Shown here: positions 1 to 10,713 of the stretch, in pieces
Numbering within the stretch: position 1 is the first letter of the stretch
How the letters are laid out: every line of letters begins with the position of its first letter
NCBI GenBank assembly: GCA_021647945.1
Contig: JAKITT010000024.1
Span: forward strand, 1-37,467
DNA length: 37,467 bases
From: Candidatus Polarisedimenticolaceae bacterium
GTDB lineage: Bacteria; Pseudomonadota; Gammaproteobacteria; Chromatiales; Chromatiaceae
Direction of reading: 5' to 3'
Position numbers and translations under genes: made by a program
Notes under the pieces: generated by a model
What the model was told of the DNA's origin: nothing
The model's database searches: none
The model's input: only the letters and a program-made list of their open reading frames with translations

Positions 1-2
1 TA

Positions 3-563
3 AGCCTATCTGTCGGTTTTCGTGCTCCTGCACTGCGTGACCTAACGGCCGCTTGGTGTGATGAGCTGATTGAGCAGCATGTGCCAAAGCAGAGATACCG
101 CGATCCAGAACTACCACTTCAGTCCAATTTCACAGAGATTACCACTGAGACGACCGCGAAAATCAGCCAATTAATGCAGCAGTTTTTGCAACAAGATGAA
201 GCGGCACTACAACGCTGGTTTGGTCGATATGTTACGGAGACAAAGGAGAACCTTAGACCTGAACCGGTCGAGGCCACGCTTGAGAGTGATGAGTTTTACG
301 ATAAATTTCAGGCATTAAAAAAGCTCACCCGTGATAACTATTCACGAATGCTCTTTGCCCGAAACACAAAGAGCGATCTGCTCTTCGCAAATGGTGAGGC
401 ATTTGAACTTGCAGCAAGTGAAGAGGGCTTTTTACAAATCATTACTCAACAGACAGAGCTACAATTTGATGACCTAAAAGCATGGTTAGATGAACCCACT
501 TATCGGGCACTTCTAACAACACTCTATAATCAAGGCTGCTTCTTCTTTACCGCTGAAGAGTGA
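3..563 (+). CDS. ycfD: Ribosomal protein uL16 3-hydroxylase (JmjC/cupin oxygenase), 3' part
   Basis: The reading frame is open from the first bases of the window, so the true start lies upstream; the GTG at 81 is internal. The visible 186 residues begin LSVGFRAPALRDLTAAW, which fits the conserved SVGFRAP segment of YcfD/RoxA proteins after the JmjC domain. The rest is the helical dimerisation and C-terminal winged-helix part. The family is a 2-oxoglutarate/Fe(II) oxygenase that hydroxylates an arginine of ribosomal protein L16 (known of the family). The metal-binding residues are in the missing N-terminal part and cannot be checked. The gene is convergent with the cold-shock gene that follows. 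Confidence 0.8.
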   Translation, partial: SLSVGFRAPALRDLTAAWCDELIEQHVPKQRYRDPELPLQSNFTEITTETTAKISQLMQQFLQQDEAALQRWFGRYVTETKENLRPEPVEATLESDEFYDKFQALKKLTRDNYSRMLFARNTKSDLLFANGEAFELAASEEGFLQIITQQTELQFDDLKAWLDEPTYRALLTTLYNQGCFFFTAEE

Positions 564-564
564 C

Positions 565-592
565 TACCATCAACACCTTAACGGTGATGGTA
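565..592 (+). terminator. Hairpin after ycfD
   Basis: An inverted repeat with arms TACCATCA and TGATGGTA begins two bases after the ycfD stop codon. No T-run follows, so it is a weak terminator candidate. Confidence 0.35.
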
Positions 593-617
593 TGAAGGCA
601 TCCCCTCGTGCAACAAC

Positions 618-633
618 GCCGCTATAAAGCGGC
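618..633 (-). terminator. Terminator hairpin of the cold-shock gene
   Basis: A perfect hairpin with arms GCCGCT and AGCGGC lies 16 bases past the csp stop on the minus strand. It is followed there by GTTGTT. It sits between two convergent genes and may serve both. Confidence 0.5.
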
Positions 634-649
634 ATTATTATCTAGATCA

Positions 650-859
650 TTAGGCAGGATTTACGTTTTCCGCCTGAGGGCCTTTCTGGCCTTGCGTTAC
701 ATCCATAGTAACTTTTTGACCTTCCACAAGGGTTTTACGCCCGTCACCCACAATAGCACTGAAGTGGACAAAAACATCTTTGCCATTCTCTTGCTCAATG
801 AAACCGAAACCTTTTTCATCATTGAACCATTTAACAGTGCCTGCAATTTGATTTGACAT
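650..859 (-). CDS. Cold-shock domain protein (CspA family)
   Basis: A 69-residue single-domain cold-shock protein, the usual family length. Both RNA-binding motifs are present: [12 protein letters not shown] (RNP1 region, about residues 10-21) and DVFVHFSAI (RNP2 region, about residues 28-36). These proteins form a five-stranded OB-fold that binds single-stranded RNA or DNA and acts as an RNA chaperone or antiterminator. The start is preceded by a purine-rich AGAGAAAG stretch. It is a monocistronic gene between ycfD (convergent) and nudF, with about 90 bases of untranslated sequence upstream. Which csp paralogue it is cannot be told from the sequence. Confidence 0.95.
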   Translation of the reverse strand: MSNQIAGTVKWFNDEKGFGFIEQENGKDVFVHFSAIVGDGRKTLVEGQKVTMDVTQGQKGPQAENVNPA

Positions 860-948
860 ATCTTTCTCTTACTTCTTCATGTGCCAGACGAGCTGACGTT
901 AAAATAACCGACCCCATAATTAGAGCCAGCAGATTGAGATTCTAAAGA

Positions 949-1581
949 CTATTTAGCGAAGATACTACCATCTTCAGCCGTTGTCTCTATCCACTTTTGG
1001 CGAATTTCATCCTTATGCAGAATCAACCACTGCAATCCAATAATGATGCTTGCTGAATTCGCGCGACCATTATAAAGCTCTGAAATAGCGCTATCGACAT
1101 CCATCACGACGACACGAATATCCTCGCCTTCATCAGCCAAACCAAAACAGCCGCCTGCATTTGAGGCATCAACCCGCCCACAGAAGAGTTGTAGTCGCTC
1201 ACTCGTTGAGCCGGGACTGACGTAGAAATCATACATAGGAATAAGGTCAAGACATTCACAATTGGCCTCCTCAAGCGACTCACGCCGAGCAAGCATCTCT
1301 TCTGACTCATCTTTGTCCACTAAGCCGGCTACAACCTCCAGCAACCAGGCATCCTTGCCCGCCTCCATCGCACCAATACGGAACTGTTCAATCAATACCA
1401 CTTGATCCAGCAATGGGTCGTAGAGCAGCACACCAACGGTACGCAGCCCCTCAATCCGCTCGCGCACAATCACATCGCCCCAGCCACCTTGAAATAGACT
1501 GTGACGCAGATGATATTGATTGAGTTTGAAAAAACCGTGGTAGCCCGTGGAGCTCTCCTGAATTTCAATTTCATACTTCAT
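949..1581 (-). CDS. nudF: ADP-ribose pyrophosphatase (Nudix hydrolase)
   Basis: A 210-residue Nudix protein, close to the size of E. coli NudF. The Nudix box GX5EX7REUXEE is intact at about residues 86-105 (GLVDKDE ... RESLEE); the usual final G of the box is N. The family splits ADP-ribose to AMP and ribose-5-phosphate in the cytoplasm. The frame stays open upstream to 1725, but that extension reads through the tRNA-Pro gene, so I placed the start at the ATG beginning MKYEIEIQES. No strong ribosome binding site is visible there, so the exact start is less certain than the identity. Confidence 0.9.
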   Translation of the reverse strand: MKYEIEIQESSTGYHGFFKLNQYHLRHSLFQGGWGDVIVRERIEGLRTVGVLLYDPLLDQVVLIEQFRIGAMEAGKDAWLLEVVAGLVDKDESEEMLARRESLEEANCECLDLIPMYDFYVSPGSTSERLQLFCGRVDASNAGGCFGLADEGEDIRVVVMDVDSAISELYNGRANSASIIIGLQWLILHKDEIRQKWIETTAEDGSIFAK

Positions 1582-1670
1582 TGAGAGACTTTTTGAGAGT
1601 GTTTGGACATGATCAGGTAGTGGGGTGTCAGCTAAAATCGCTGATCTACCTGTAGAGAAAAATCGAGAAA

Positions 1671-1757
<87 letters not shown>

Positions 1758-1767
1758 AGAGCGGTGG

Positions 1768-1796
1768 ATACTAGGCGGACTGCTAGGCATTGTCAA
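1768..1796 (-). promoter_or_regulatory. Sigma70 promoter of tRNA-Pro
   Basis: On the minus strand TTGACA is followed after exactly 17 bases by TAGTAT, about 10 bases before the tRNA. The stretch after the -10 box is GC-rich, as is typical of growth-rate-controlled stable-RNA promoters. Confidence 0.75.
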
Positions 1797-1927
1797 TGCC
1801 GGCCTAATAATTATCCAACAAGAGAGCGATACCTTCTGATAATCGGCCTCATAGAGCAGAACGCTATTAGATAATTGAGGGGTTGGTTCTGCAACGCAAG
1901 TGGTCATACTGAACTAATTTAAGACAG

Positions 1928-2287
1928 CTAACGCTTCAAAATATGCAGTAGCTCTTCCAGCTCCGTGCGCAACTGTTTGACAATCTGCTGGCTCTGGTTG
2001 ATATCCTCTTTGGCAGCGTCACCCGAGAGCTGTTGGCAAGCACCACCGATAGTGAAACCTTGCTCATAGAGCAAACCACGGATCTGTCTAATCAGAATAA
2101 CGTCATGACGTTGATAGTAACGGCGGTTACCACGCCGTTTTACCGGTTTCAGCTGCGGAAACTCTTGCTCCCAGTAGCGTAAGACATGTGGTTTTACACC
2201 ACATAGCTCACTCACCTCACCAATAGTGAAGTAGCGTTTGCCTGGAATAGCAGGCAGATCGACAGAACTACTGCTGGCTTCCAGCAT
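1928..2287 (-). CDS. MerR-family transcriptional regulator
   Basis: A 119-residue protein with a MerR-type winged helix-turn-helix at about residues 18-87. Recognisable segments are [22 protein letters not shown], here split for reading as [12 protein letters not shown] and [10 protein letters not shown], then RRGNRRYY. A short C-terminal coiled coil rich in Q, E and L probably mediates dimerisation. There is no cysteine-based metal site, so it is not a metal sensor. It overlaps the end of ihfA by 20 bases, so the two are translationally coupled. A MerR-type gene after ihfA is a common gammaproteobacterial arrangement; its target is unknown to me. Confidence 0.9.
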   Translation of the reverse strand: MLEASSSSVDLPAIPGKRYFTIGEVSELCGVKPHVLRYWEQEFPQLKPVKRRGNRRYYQRHDVILIRQIRGLLYEQGFTIGGACQQLSGDAAKEDINQSQQIVKQLRTELEELLHILKR

Positions 2288-2567
2288 AGGCCTCTACTCG
2301 TGCTTTTAATTTTTGTCCGGGACGAAATGTAACCACTCGGCGTGCTGAAATTGGGATCTCTTCACCTGTTTTAGGGTTTCGTCCAGGGCGCTGATTTTTT
2401 TCACGAAGATCGAAGTTACCAAAACCAGAGAGTTTTACCTGATACCCTTGCTCAAGTGCCTCAGGAATCACTTCAAAGAACATCTCAACCATCTCTTTAG
2501 CTTCGCGCTTATTCAAGCCAAGATCATCAAAAAGCCTTTCGGCCATATCCACCTTAGTTAATGCCAT
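2268..2567 (-). CDS. ihfA: Integration host factor alpha subunit
   Basis: A 99-residue HU/IHF-family protein matching IHF-alpha in length and sequence ([17 protein letters not shown] at the start, [20 protein letters not shown] in the beta-arm). IHF is an alpha/beta heterodimer that bends DNA sharply and helps sigma54 promoters, replication and recombination. The conserved proline of the DNA-intercalating arm lies in the GRNPKTG segment. It starts two bases after the pheT stop codon, the conserved pheST-ihfA order. The window also has two sigma54 promoters, for which IHF is a plausible architectural helper (inference). Confidence 0.97.
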   Translation of the reverse strand: MALTKVDMAERLFDDLGLNKREAKEMVEMFFEVIPEALEQGYQVKLSGFGNFDLREKNQRPGRNPKTGEEIPISARRVVTFRPGQKLKARVEAYAGSQQ

Positions 2568-2569
2568 TA

Positions 2570-4951
2570 TTAATCTCGCAAACGGGCCTTGAGTTCAGTT
2601 GATAGGTTATTCAACACTATTGTTACTGCTGTTTCAACCTCTTGATCCGAAAGTGTTTTTGAAGTTTCCTGCAAAATCAGACTCAAAGCGAGACTTCTTA
2701 CCTCGGGATCTATGTTATCACCAGTATAGACATCAAATAGCCGGATGTCTTTAAGAAATGAGGGGGCTACACGCCTTATGCAATCATGCACTTGCTGATA
2801 GGTAATATCTTTATCAACCAGGATAGCGAGGTCACGCTTGATCGACGGGTATTTTGACAACGCTTCAAAAGCGGGCAGGCCACCTATTTCAATCGCTTTT
2901 AGCTTTATCTCAAACAGAAAGGTGTTACCCAGCAGACCCAATTTCTTCTCATGCTCTGGATGCAACATACCCACCCAACCAATCGCCTCTCCATTGTAGA
3001 GCACGCGGGCACTCTGTCCAGGGTGCAATGTTGGATGCTCATCAGCGACAAAACTAAAGGCCTCTGCCTCCCCGGTGAGATCTAAGACGCTCTCTAGGTC
3101 AGCCTTCAGATCGAAAAAATCGACACTTTCAAGTTTAGCCACACCCCACTGCTCTTGCTGTTGGCTACCACAGATCAGACCTGCCAGCATCGGTTCTTGA
3201 GAGATCTCTCCGGCGATGTCGATAAAGCGTAGACCACTCTCAAAGATCCTCACACGCTCCAACTGACGCGCCTGATTATAACTGGCGGTCTGTAACAGAC
3301 CGGGCCAGAGACTGGTACGCATCACTGACATATCGGCAGAGATCGGGTTGGCCAAGGTAATTCCTTGATGGTTAGGGTCGATCTGCTTCTGTAACTCAGG
3401 GCCAATAAAACTGTAGGTGATCACCTCTTGGTAGTCACGGCCAACCAACAGTAGCTTCGCCTTAGCCAGGTCAAAAGCCGCTTCTGGCGGCGAACTCATC
3501 ACCATAGAAGAGAGGGTTCGGTTGGTTGGAATATTGGCATAACCGTAGATTCGGCCGATCTCTTCAATCAGGTCAACCTCGATACTGATATCAAAACGAC
3601 AACTTGGTGCCGTGACCATCCAACCCTGGTCATTAGCCACAACTTGCATATCGAGTCGTTGCAGAATATCGACAATCTGCTCATCTGAGACATCAACACC
3701 GAGTAGCTGAGCAACGCGATTGCGACGCAGCTGAATCGCTACAGGCAGCACTAGGTGCTCTGTAGATAGCGCCTCAACAATGGGCCCAGGCTCACCACCG
3801 GCCATCTCAATAAGCAGTGCGGTAGCCCGCTCCATCGCCTTTTGTTGTAACTCAGGGTCTACGCCACGCTCAAAACGGTGCGATGAGTCGGTATGCAAGC
3901 CATAACTACGTGCCTTGCCTGCAATCGCCAAGGGGGCAAAAAAGGCACTCTCAAACAGGATATCGCGCGTCTCAGCCGTAACACCTGAGGCCTCTCCGCC
4001 CATGATGCCCGCCATCGCCAATGGGCGCTGTTTATCTGAAATAAGCAGTGTATCTTCACGCAGCTCAATCTCTTGCCCATCAAGCAGCGTCAGCTTTTCA
4101 GCTTGACCCGCCATGCGTACAACAATTTCACTATCCAGCTTATTCAGATCAAAACCGTGCATCGGCTGACCCAGCTCAAGCAGCACATAGTTGGTTACAT
4201 CAACCACAGGGCTGATACTACGCAGACCGCTACGACGCAAGCGCTCCTGCATCCAGAGTGGTGTTTCAGCAGTCGCATTGATGTTGCGTATAATACGACA
4301 GAGATAACGCGGACACGCCTGTGGAGCATCAAGCCTTACCGAAAAGGTATCATTGATAGTCGCTGCAACAGGTTTGATCTCAGGCGCTGTTACGGGGGAT
4401 TGGTTGATCACACCCACTTCACGAGCGATGCCGATCAGTCCTAAGCAATCACCTCGGTCTGGCGTCAGATCAACATCAATTACCTTGTCATTCAGTGATA
4501 AATATTCACGGAAATCCATACCAATGGGTGCATCAATCGGCAGCGACATAATGCCTTCAGATGTTTCAAGCAGACCCAGCTCAGATGCGGCGCAGATCAT
4601 GCCGTGAGACGCCTCACCACGCAGCTTCGCCTTCTTGATCTTGAAGTCGCCGGGTAGCACAGCACCGATGATAGCCACGGGCACTTTCAGCCCGGCAGCA
4701 ACATTAGCAGCACCACAGATGATTTGCAGCATCTCATCCTGGCCAGCATCAACCGTACAGACGCTGAGTTTATCTGCATTGGGATGCTGCTCACGTGTCA
4801 GCACCTCACCTACAACCACGCCATTAAATGCGGCCGCTACATCCTCAACCGCATCCACTTCCAAACCCGCCATGCTGAGTTGATCAGCCAGTTCATTGGT
4901 GGTCACATTTGGGTTAACCCATTCACGTAACCAAGCTTCACTGAATTTCAT
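2570..4951 (-). CDS. pheT: Phenylalanine--tRNA ligase beta subunit
   Basis: 793 residues, against 795 in E. coli. An N-terminal EMAPII-like tRNA-binding domain spans about residues 40-150 ([17 protein letters not shown]). B3/B4 editing and B5 domains occupy the middle (GRIYGY region near 480), and the last ~95 residues are a ferredoxin-fold anticodon-binding domain ([17 protein letters not shown]). It pairs with PheS in an alpha2-beta2 enzyme that charges tRNA-Phe and edits Tyr-tRNA-Phe. Unlike the tight E. coli pheST, this pair is separated by a 285-base gap full of palindromic repeats. Confidence 0.98.
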   Translation of the reverse strand: MKFSEAWLREWVNPNVTTNELADQLSMAGLEVDAVEDVAAAFNGVVVGEVLTREQHPNADKLSVCTVDAGQDEMLQIICGAANVAAGLKVPVAIIGAVLPGDFKIKKAKLRGEASHGMICAASELGLLETSEGIMSLPIDAPIGMDFREYLSLNDKVIDVDLTPDRGDCLGLIGIAREVGVINQSPVTAPEIKPVAATINDTFSVRLDAPQACPRYLCRIIRNINATAETPLWMQERLRRSGLRSISPVVDVTNYVLLELGQPMHGFDLNKLDSEIVVRMAGQAEKLTLLDGQEIELREDTLLISDKQRPLAMAGIMGGEASGVTAETRDILFESAFFAPLAIAGKARSYGLHTDSSHRFERGVDPELQQKAMERATALLIEMAGGEPGPIVEALSTEHLVLPVAIQLRRNRVAQLLGVDVSDEQIVDILQRLDMQVVANDQGWMVTAPSCRFDISIEVDLIEEIGRIYGYANIPTNRTLSSMVMSSPPEAAFDLAKAKLLLVGRDYQEVITYSFIGPELQKQIDPNHQGITLANPISADMSVMRTSLWPGLLQTASYNQARQLERVRIFESGLRFIDIAGEISQEPMLAGLICGSQQQEQWGVAKLESVDFFDLKADLESVLDLTGEAEAFSFVADEHPTLHPGQSARVLYNGEAIGWVGMLHPEHEKKLGLLGNTFLFEIKLKAIEIGGLPAFEALSKYPSIKRDLAILVDKDITYQQVHDCIRRVAPSFLKDIRLFDVYTGDNIDPEVRSLALSLILQETSKTLSDQEVETAVTIVLNNLSTELKARLRD

Positions 4952-5022
4952 CGTATATACCGTCTATTCGTTCTCTGCCGAGTGACAAAAGGATCAACCC
5001 AGCAAGCATTCATTTTTGTACT

Positions 5023-5068
5023 GTAGATCCGGCTTTAGCCGGACATATTCGCCTAAAGGCGAAGCTAC
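5023..5068. repeat. Two-hairpin palindromic element, copy A
   Basis: An outer GTAG/CTAC pair encloses two hairpins, CCGGCT-TT-AGCCGG and CGCCT-AA-AGGCG. The same plan recurs at 5135-5194 and 6287-6345, suggesting a dispersed cloverleaf-like extragenic repeat family. Confidence 0.6.
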
Positions 5069-5080
5069 GAGAATCCCACA

Positions 5081-5229
5081 AAAGGGGGTATCCACTCCAT
5101 TGGCCTTCTTCCACTCCAGACACTTTATGCTCGCGTAGGGCCGCATTTATGCGACCAGCCGAACCTGCAGACATGCACATGAATGTGCACCTACACCATA
5201 TTAGGCCAATGGAGTGAACACCCCTTTCC
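5081..5229. repeat. MITE-like element with ~25-bp terminal inverted repeats
   Basis: Bases 5081-5105 and the reverse complement of 5204-5228 match at 21 of 25 positions, ending in the shared ACTCCATTGGCC. The interior (5135-5194) holds another GTAGG ... CCTAC two-hairpin unit, with inner hairpins CGCAT-TT-ATGCG and TGCACAT-GA-ATGTGCA. It contains no coding sequence. It fills the pheS-pheT gap. Confidence 0.55.
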
Positions 5230-5236
5230 CACAATA

Positions 5237-6262
<1,026 letters not shown>

Positions 6263-6286
6263 TTACTCTCGATTTTATAATCGTTT

Positions 6287-6345
6287 GTAGGTGCGCCTTT
6301 TGGCGCATTACCTAAACTCCGATGCCCGCCTGAAGGCGGACCTAC
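6287..6345. repeat. Two-hairpin palindromic element, copy C
   Basis: Outer arms GTAGGT/ACCTAC enclose the hairpins TGCGCC-TTT-TGGCGCA and CCGCC-TGAA-GGCGG. It has the same plan as the elements at 5023-5068 and 5135-5194 and lies between rplT and pheS. Confidence 0.6.
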
Positions 6346-6370
6346 AGGAGTAAATGCAGTTTTACAAACA

Positions 6371-6405
6371 AAAAAGGGGGAGACCATCTGGCCTTCCCCC
6401 TTTTT
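6371..6405 (-). terminator. Rho-independent terminator after rplT
   Basis: A near-perfect stem pairs AAAAAGGGGGA with TCCCCCTTTTT. On the minus strand the G/C stem is followed by a T-run. It separates infC-rpmI-rplT from pheST, so pheST must either read through or have its own promoter. Confidence 0.85.
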
Positions 6406-6450
6406 ATGCGACGCTTAAACCTAGATAAATCCAGGTTTATTGACAAGCTA

Positions 6451-6810
6451 TCAGCTGGAAAGAGCGGCCTTTGCCTTCTCTGCCAGGACGGTAAACGCCG
6501 GCTTATCAAAGATAGCCAGATCGGCCAACATTTTGCGATCAATCTCAATCTGAGCAAGCTTCAGACCATTGATCATACGGCTATAGCTCAGACCGTTGTT
6601 ACGCGCACCTGCGTTGATACGAACAATCCACAATGCACGGAACTGACGTTTCTTCTGGCGACGATCACGGTAAGCGTATTGACCCGCTTTGATAACGGCC
6701 TGTTTGGCTACGCGGTAGACCTTACTACGGGCACCGTAATAACCTTTGGCTTCTTTTAGCACCTTTTTATGACGGGCGTGTGCTGTTACACCTCTTTTAA
6801 CTCTTGGCAT
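6451..6810 (-). CDS. rplT: 50S ribosomal protein L20
   Basis: 119 residues, the usual length (E. coli 118). The very basic N-terminal tail begins [16 protein letters not shown] and the globular C-terminal domain contains [16 protein letters not shown]20 binds 23S rRNA early in 50S assembly and in enterobacteria represses rpmI-rplT translation. It follows rpmI after 19 bases on the same strand. Confidence 0.99.
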   Translation of the reverse strand: MPRVKRGVTAHARHKKVLKEAKGYYGARSKVYRVAKQAVIKAGQYAYRDRRQKKRQFRALWIVRINAGARNNGLSYSRMINGLKLAQIEIDRKMLADLAIFDKPAFTVLAEKAKAALSS

Positions 6811-6829
6811 TTTCTACTCCGATTCGTTC

Positions 6830-7027
6830 TTAGCTATAAGGCATCATGCGACGTGCTGCTGCAACATCTGCTGAGTGCAGATTTGCTGGGCAACGAAGCT
6901 GACGCTTACGCTTGGTGCTTTTCTTAGTCAGAATGTGACTTCTGTGTGACTGTCCGCATTTGAACGAACCGTTTGCTTTGCGTGCGAATCGCTTCGCCGC
7001 ACCGCTTTTGGTTTTGATCTTTGGCAT
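6830..7027 (-). CDS. rpmI: 50S ribosomal protein L35
   Basis: 65 residues, starting [20 protein letters not shown] and ending in the conserved MMPYS region. It is a small basic protein of the large subunit. It lies between infC and rplT in the conserved operon order. Confidence 0.99.
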   Translation of the reverse strand: MPKIKTKSGAAKRFARKANGSFKCGQSHRSHILTKKSTKRKRQLRCPANLHSADVAAARRMMPYS

Positions 7028-7187
7028 CTTTAAGACTCCGCTATTTGATCACTAATAAATATCTAACTTAATGTTTAAGAAGTTTACTTAGCTGCTCATG
7101 CTTCCTCTATCCAGCTCCAGAACCAGGCAAAAAATGATCATTTTTCACCGCGGTCATGGGCTGTACAGCGGTTAGCTGAACCAGCAA
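7028..7187 (-). promoter_or_regulatory. infC-rpmI intergenic leader, possible L20 control region
   Basis: A 160-base untranslated gap ahead of rpmI contains the palindromes AAAAATGATCATTTTT (near 7131-7147) and GCTGTACAGC. In E. coli the corresponding region is an L20-binding operator. Whether that regulation exists here is inferred from position only. Confidence 0.3.
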
Positions 7188-7715
7188 CTAAACCTTTAAC
7201 TTCTTCTTGGGGCCTAACACCATTACCATTTGACGCCCTTCCATTGCCGGTTTCTGCTCGACCGTACCGTACTCTTCAAGATCCTTCTCTACTCGTTGAA
7301 GTAGTTCCAGACCCAGCTCACGGTGGGCGTGCTCCCGGCCACGAAAACGCATCGTGACTTTGGTTTTATCCCCGTCCTCAAGGAAACGTATCAGGTTGCG
7401 TAGTTTTACCTGATAATCCCCAATTCCCGTCCCTGGCCGAAACTTAATCTCTTTAATTTGAACCTGCTTTTGCTTCTTTTTGGCCGCTTGTTTCTGCTTT
7501 TTAGCTTCAAAAACAAACTTTCCGTAGTCCATGATGCGGCAAACTGGTGGCTCCGCATTAGGTTGGATTTCAACCAAATCTAAACGAGCGCCGAGAGCGA
7601 CACTCTTTGCCTCATCAATAGAGACAATTCCCACCTGTTCTCCATCAGCGCCAATTAAGCGAACTTCTGGCACAGTAATATCGTTGTTCAGGCGGTTCTT
7701 TTTAGGTGCAGCGAT
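7188..7715 (-). CDS. infC: Translation initiation factor IF-3 (ATC start)
   Basis: The IF-3 core is clear: [19 protein letters not shown], then [12 protein letters not shown], then [16 protein letters not shown], ending [11 protein letters not shown]. The first standard start codon in frame is the GTG at 7673, which would cut off the N-terminal [13 protein letters not shown]. Fourteen codons upstream is an ATC preceded by GGAGG with an 8-base spacer (7724-7728), giving 175 residues. Non-canonical AUU/AUC/AUA starts are known for infC and underlie its autoregulation, since IF-3 rejects such codons. I therefore chose the ATC start. thrS lies 66 bases upstream. Confidence 0.93.
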   Translation of the reverse strand: MAAPKKNRLNNDITVPEVRLIGADGEQVGIVSIDEAKSVALGARLDLVEIQPNAEPPVCRIMDYGKFVFEAKKQKQAAKKKQKQVQIKEIKFRPGTGIGDYQVKLRNLIRFLEDGDKTKVTMRFRGREHAHRELGLELLQRVEKDLEEYGTVEQKPAMEGRQMVMVLGPKKKLKV

Positions 7716-7781
7716 AGCTGGTTCCTCCGAAGAGAGTAAATTTCAAAAATGTAAAAGGCTGCCATCCAGGTAACCTCAACT

Positions 7782-9692
7782 TCAATAGACGAATCCTGTC
7801 ACCTCTTCGTCCATCCGTGCGGCAAACGCCTCAACAGACATCGAACCGAGGTCTTCACCCTTGCGGGTACGAACAGCAACAGAACCCTCCTCCATCTCCC
7901 GATCACCAATAACCAGCAGATAGGGCACACGCTCTAATGTGTGCTCGCGGATTTTAAAGCCAATCTTCTCGTTTCTCAAGTCTATTTCCACACGAAATCC
8001 CTGTTCCTGCAAGGTTTTCGATACTTTTTCGACATACTCGGCCTGTCGATCGGTAATATTCATCAAAACAACCTGCACTGGCGAGAGCCAAAGCGGCAGC
8101 AGACCGGCGTAGTGTTCGATCAAAATTCCGATAAATCGCTCAATCGAACCAAGGATGGCGCGATGCAACATCACCGGCACTTGTTTGCTGTTATCTTCGG
8201 CGATATAGGTTGCATCGAGGCGGTCTGGCATGGAGAAATCGAGCTGAATGGTCCCTAGCTGCCAGACACGATTGAGGCAGTCACGCAGTGAAAACTCAAT
8301 CTTCGGCCCGTAGAAAGCACCCTCACCTGGCTGTAGCTCCCAATCCAACTCTTTATGATTGAGGACATCCTCAAGCACCTTCTCGGCACGATCCCACACC
8401 TCGTCCTCACCCACACGCTGTTCAGGGCGTGTTGAGAATTTAATGATCACATCATCAAAACCAAAATCGCGGTAGACCTCAAACAGCAGATCGATAAAAT
8501 TCGAGACCTCAGAATGAATTTGCCCTTCAGTACAGAAGATGTGCGCATCATCCTGTACAAAATTACGCACCCGCATCAAACCGTGCAGTGTGCCGGACGG
8601 CTCATTTCGATGACAAGAGCCAAACTCCGCCAAACGTAGCGGCAGATCGCGGTAACTCTTCAGTCCGTGATTGTAGAGCTGGATGTGCGCTGGGCAGTTC
8701 ATCGGTTTAATCGCATAATCACGATGCTCCGAATGGGTGGTGAAGATCATGTCACCAAACTTCTCCCAGTGACCCGATTTCTCCCACAAACTGCGGTCAA
8801 TCAGCTGTGGTGTATTCACCTCTTGATAGCCATTTTTATCTAACTTATCACGAATATATTGCTGCACAGCCAGGTAGATCTGCCACCCTTTGCCATGCCA
8901 GAAGATCATGCCTGGTGCCTCTTCCTGGGTGTGAAAAAGATCAAGCGTCTTGCCAATCTTACGGTGGTCACGCTTCTCCGCCTCTTCAAGACGACGAATG
9001 TAGGCCTTCAGCTCTTTTTTATCTTTCCAGGCGGTGCCGTAGATGCGTTGCAGCATCTCGTTTTTAGAGTCACCACGCCAGTAGGCCCCCGCTAGCTTCA
9101 TCAACTTAAATGATTTCAGACGGCCTGTGCTGGGTGCATGGGGGCCACGACAAAGATCGGTGAACTCACCTTGAGTATATAGAGAGAGATCCTCATCACT
9201 CGGAATCGACTCAATGATCTCTGCTTTATAGGTCTCACCCAAATCACGGAAGTAGGTGATCGCCTCATCGCGTGACATCAGTGAGCGTGTGATAGGAAGA
9301 TCAGCCTTAACCAACTCCTTCATCTTCACTTCAATCGCCTTCAGATCTTCAGGCGTGAAGGGGCGCTCATAAGAGAAGTCATAGTAGAAGCCATCATCGA
9401 TGCTTGGGCCGATGGTGACCTGTGCCTCTGGATAGAGCGTTTTTACCGCTTGTGCCATGAGATGAGCCGTTGAGTGGCGAATCACCTCCAGGCCATCCGC
9501 ATCGCGATCGGTAACAATTGCCAGTTGGGCATCTTCGCTCATCACATAAGCGGTATCGACCAACTCACCATTAACACGGCCAGCCAGCGCAGCTCTCGCC
9601 AGACCAGGGCCGATATCAGCGGCGACATCGTGTACAGAAACGGGGTTTTCAAAGCTCCGTTCGGAGCCATCGGGGAGAGTAATTAGAGGCAT
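7782..9692 (-). CDS. thrS: Threonine--tRNA ligase
   Basis: 636 residues, the normal length. An N-terminal TGS domain ([20 protein letters not shown]) covers about residues 1-60. The tRNA-SAD editing domain follows ([12 protein letters not shown]). The class II core carries the zinc-site segment KPMNCPAH, then the motif-2 segment [18 protein letters not shown], and the HGTP anticodon-binding domain fills about the last 110 residues. It charges tRNA-Thr and edits Ser-tRNA-Thr. It is the first gene of the thrS-infC-rpmI-rplT cluster and is preceded by an attenuator-like hairpin. Confidence 0.98.
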   Translation of the reverse strand: MPLITLPDGSERSFENPVSVHDVAADIGPGLARAALAGRVNGELVDTAYVMSEDAQLAIVTDRDADGLEVIRHSTAHLMAQAVKTLYPEAQVTIGPSIDDGFYYDFSYERPFTPEDLKAIEVKMKELVKADLPITRSLMSRDEAITYFRDLGETYKAEIIESIPSDEDLSLYTQGEFTDLCRGPHAPSTGRLKSFKLMKLAGAYWRGDSKNEMLQRIYGTAWKDKKELKAYIRRLEEAEKRDHRKIGKTLDLFHTQEEAPGMIFWHGKGWQIYLAVQQYIRDKLDKNGYQEVNTPQLIDRSLWEKSGHWEKFGDMIFTTHSEHRDYAIKPMNCPAHIQLYNHGLKSYRDLPLRLAEFGSCHRNEPSGTLHGLMRVRNFVQDDAHIFCTEGQIHSEVSNFIDLLFEVYRDFGFDDVIIKFSTRPEQRVGEDEVWDRAEKVLEDVLNHKELDWELQPGEGAFYGPKIEFSLRDCLNRVWQLGTIQLDFSMPDRLDATYIAEDNSKQVPVMLHRAILGSIERFIGILIEHYAGLLPLWLSPVQVVLMNITDRQAEYVEKVSKTLQEQGFRVEIDLRNEKIGFKIREHTLERVPYLLVIGDREMEEGSVAVRTRKGEDLGSMSVEAFAARMDEEVTGFVY

Positions 9693-9734
9693 TTTTGATT
9701 CTCTATCAGTGGTGGCCCATACGAAAGGTCACAT

Positions 9735-9759
9735 GAAAAAAACCGATTTAGAAACCGGT
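9735..9759 (-). promoter_or_regulatory. Attenuator-like hairpin upstream of thrS
   Basis: On the minus strand ACCGGTTTCTAAATCGGT folds into a short stem and is followed directly by seven T, ending 42 bases before the thrS start codon. This has the form of an intrinsic terminator inside the leader. I found no threonine-rich leader peptide, so the control mechanism is open. Confidence 0.5.
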
Positions 9760-9874
9760 GGTTAAAATTTGGCATGCAGATAAGGTATCTACAGGAAGAG
9801 GCGCAATTTACACGGCTGGCATTAGGGTGTCAAAGTGAGTTAAAAAAATTCGAAACCTCTCATTACATATTGCC

Positions 9875-9899
9875 ATCATTACTCTATTAGAGTGATGAT
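9875..9899. promoter_or_regulatory. 25-bp palindrome in the thrS-yaaA divergent gap
   Basis: Arms ATCATTACTCT and AGAGTGATGAT pair at 10 of 11 positions around ATT. It lies 33 bases upstream of yaaA and is suitable as an operator; no regulator is assigned. Confidence 0.4.
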
Positions 9900-9932
9900 T
9901 AAACAGACCAACATCTCCATCGGGGAAAAACA

Positions 9933-10697
9933 ATGCTACTCCTTATATCACCAGCAAAAACGCTTGATTACGAAACCACAGCAGTTACGCCGCAACAGAG
10001 CCAACCCCGTTATTTGCCTCAATCAGAATCGCTAATCGCCAACCTTCGTCACTACTCAGAAGAGGCGCTTGGCGAGTTGATGAAAATTAGCTCTAAGTTG
10101 GCTCAACTCAATCATCAGCGCTATGTCGACTGGTCCCTACCCTTTACACCTGAGAATGCCAAACAGGCTATTTTGGCAATGAAGGGGGGTGTTTACACAG
10201 GTTTGGATGCTGAGAGCTTCAGTGAGGATGAGTTCTCTTTTTCACAGAAACATCTTCGTATTCTCTCCGGCCTGTATGGATTGTTACGCCCACTTGATCT
10301 GATGCAACCCTATCGTTTGGAGATGGGGACAAGGCTGTCTAATGATAAGGGGATCAATCTCTACGCTTTTTGGGGTGAGTTAATTACTCAGCAGATTAAT
10401 CAGGATTTGGCCGACCAAGGGGATGATGTGGTGATTAATCTAGCCTCGAATGAGTATTTTAAGGCAGTTAAGCCGTCACTTATTAATGGTCGTTTGGTTG
10501 ATGTGCAGTTTAAAGAGCAGAAGGATGATGGATACAAGGTTGTTGGGGTGCATGCTAAGCGGGCACGCGGGGTGATGGGACGGTTTATTATTCGGAATCA
10601 GCTCACTGAGGTGGAGGAGATTAAGTCGTTTAGTGAGCTGGGGTATGGGTTTAATGCTGAGCTTTCAGCCGGGAGTACGTGGGTGTTTAGTCGCTAA
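9933..10697 (+). CDS. yaaA: Peroxide stress protein YaaA (DUF328/UPF0246)
   Basis: 254 residues, typical of the family. Conserved blocks are the N-terminal LLLISPAKTLDY, LSGLYGLLRPLDLMQPYRLEMGTRL (here LSGLYGLLRPLD then MQPYRLEMGT), and the C-terminal KRARGVMGRFI. In E. coli YaaA is induced by OxyR and limits DNA damage during peroxide stress by lowering free iron. A GGGG-containing ribosome binding site lies 8 bases upstream of the ATG. It is monocistronic, divergent from thrS and followed by a repeat-rich island. Confidence 0.95.
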   Translation: MLLLISPAKTLDYETTAVTPQQSQPRYLPQSESLIANLRHYSEEALGELMKISSKLAQLNHQRYVDWSLPFTPENAKQAILAMKGGVYTGLDAESFSEDEFSFSQKHLRILSGLYGLLRPLDLMQPYRLEMGTRLSNDKGINLYAFWGELITQQINQDLADQGDDVVINLASNEYFKAVKPSLINGRLVDVQFKEQKDDGYKVVGVHAKRARGVMGRFIIRNQLTEVEEIKSFSELGYGFNAELSAGSTWVFSR

Positions 10698-10713
10698 TTT
10701 TTATTTTCCTCAG

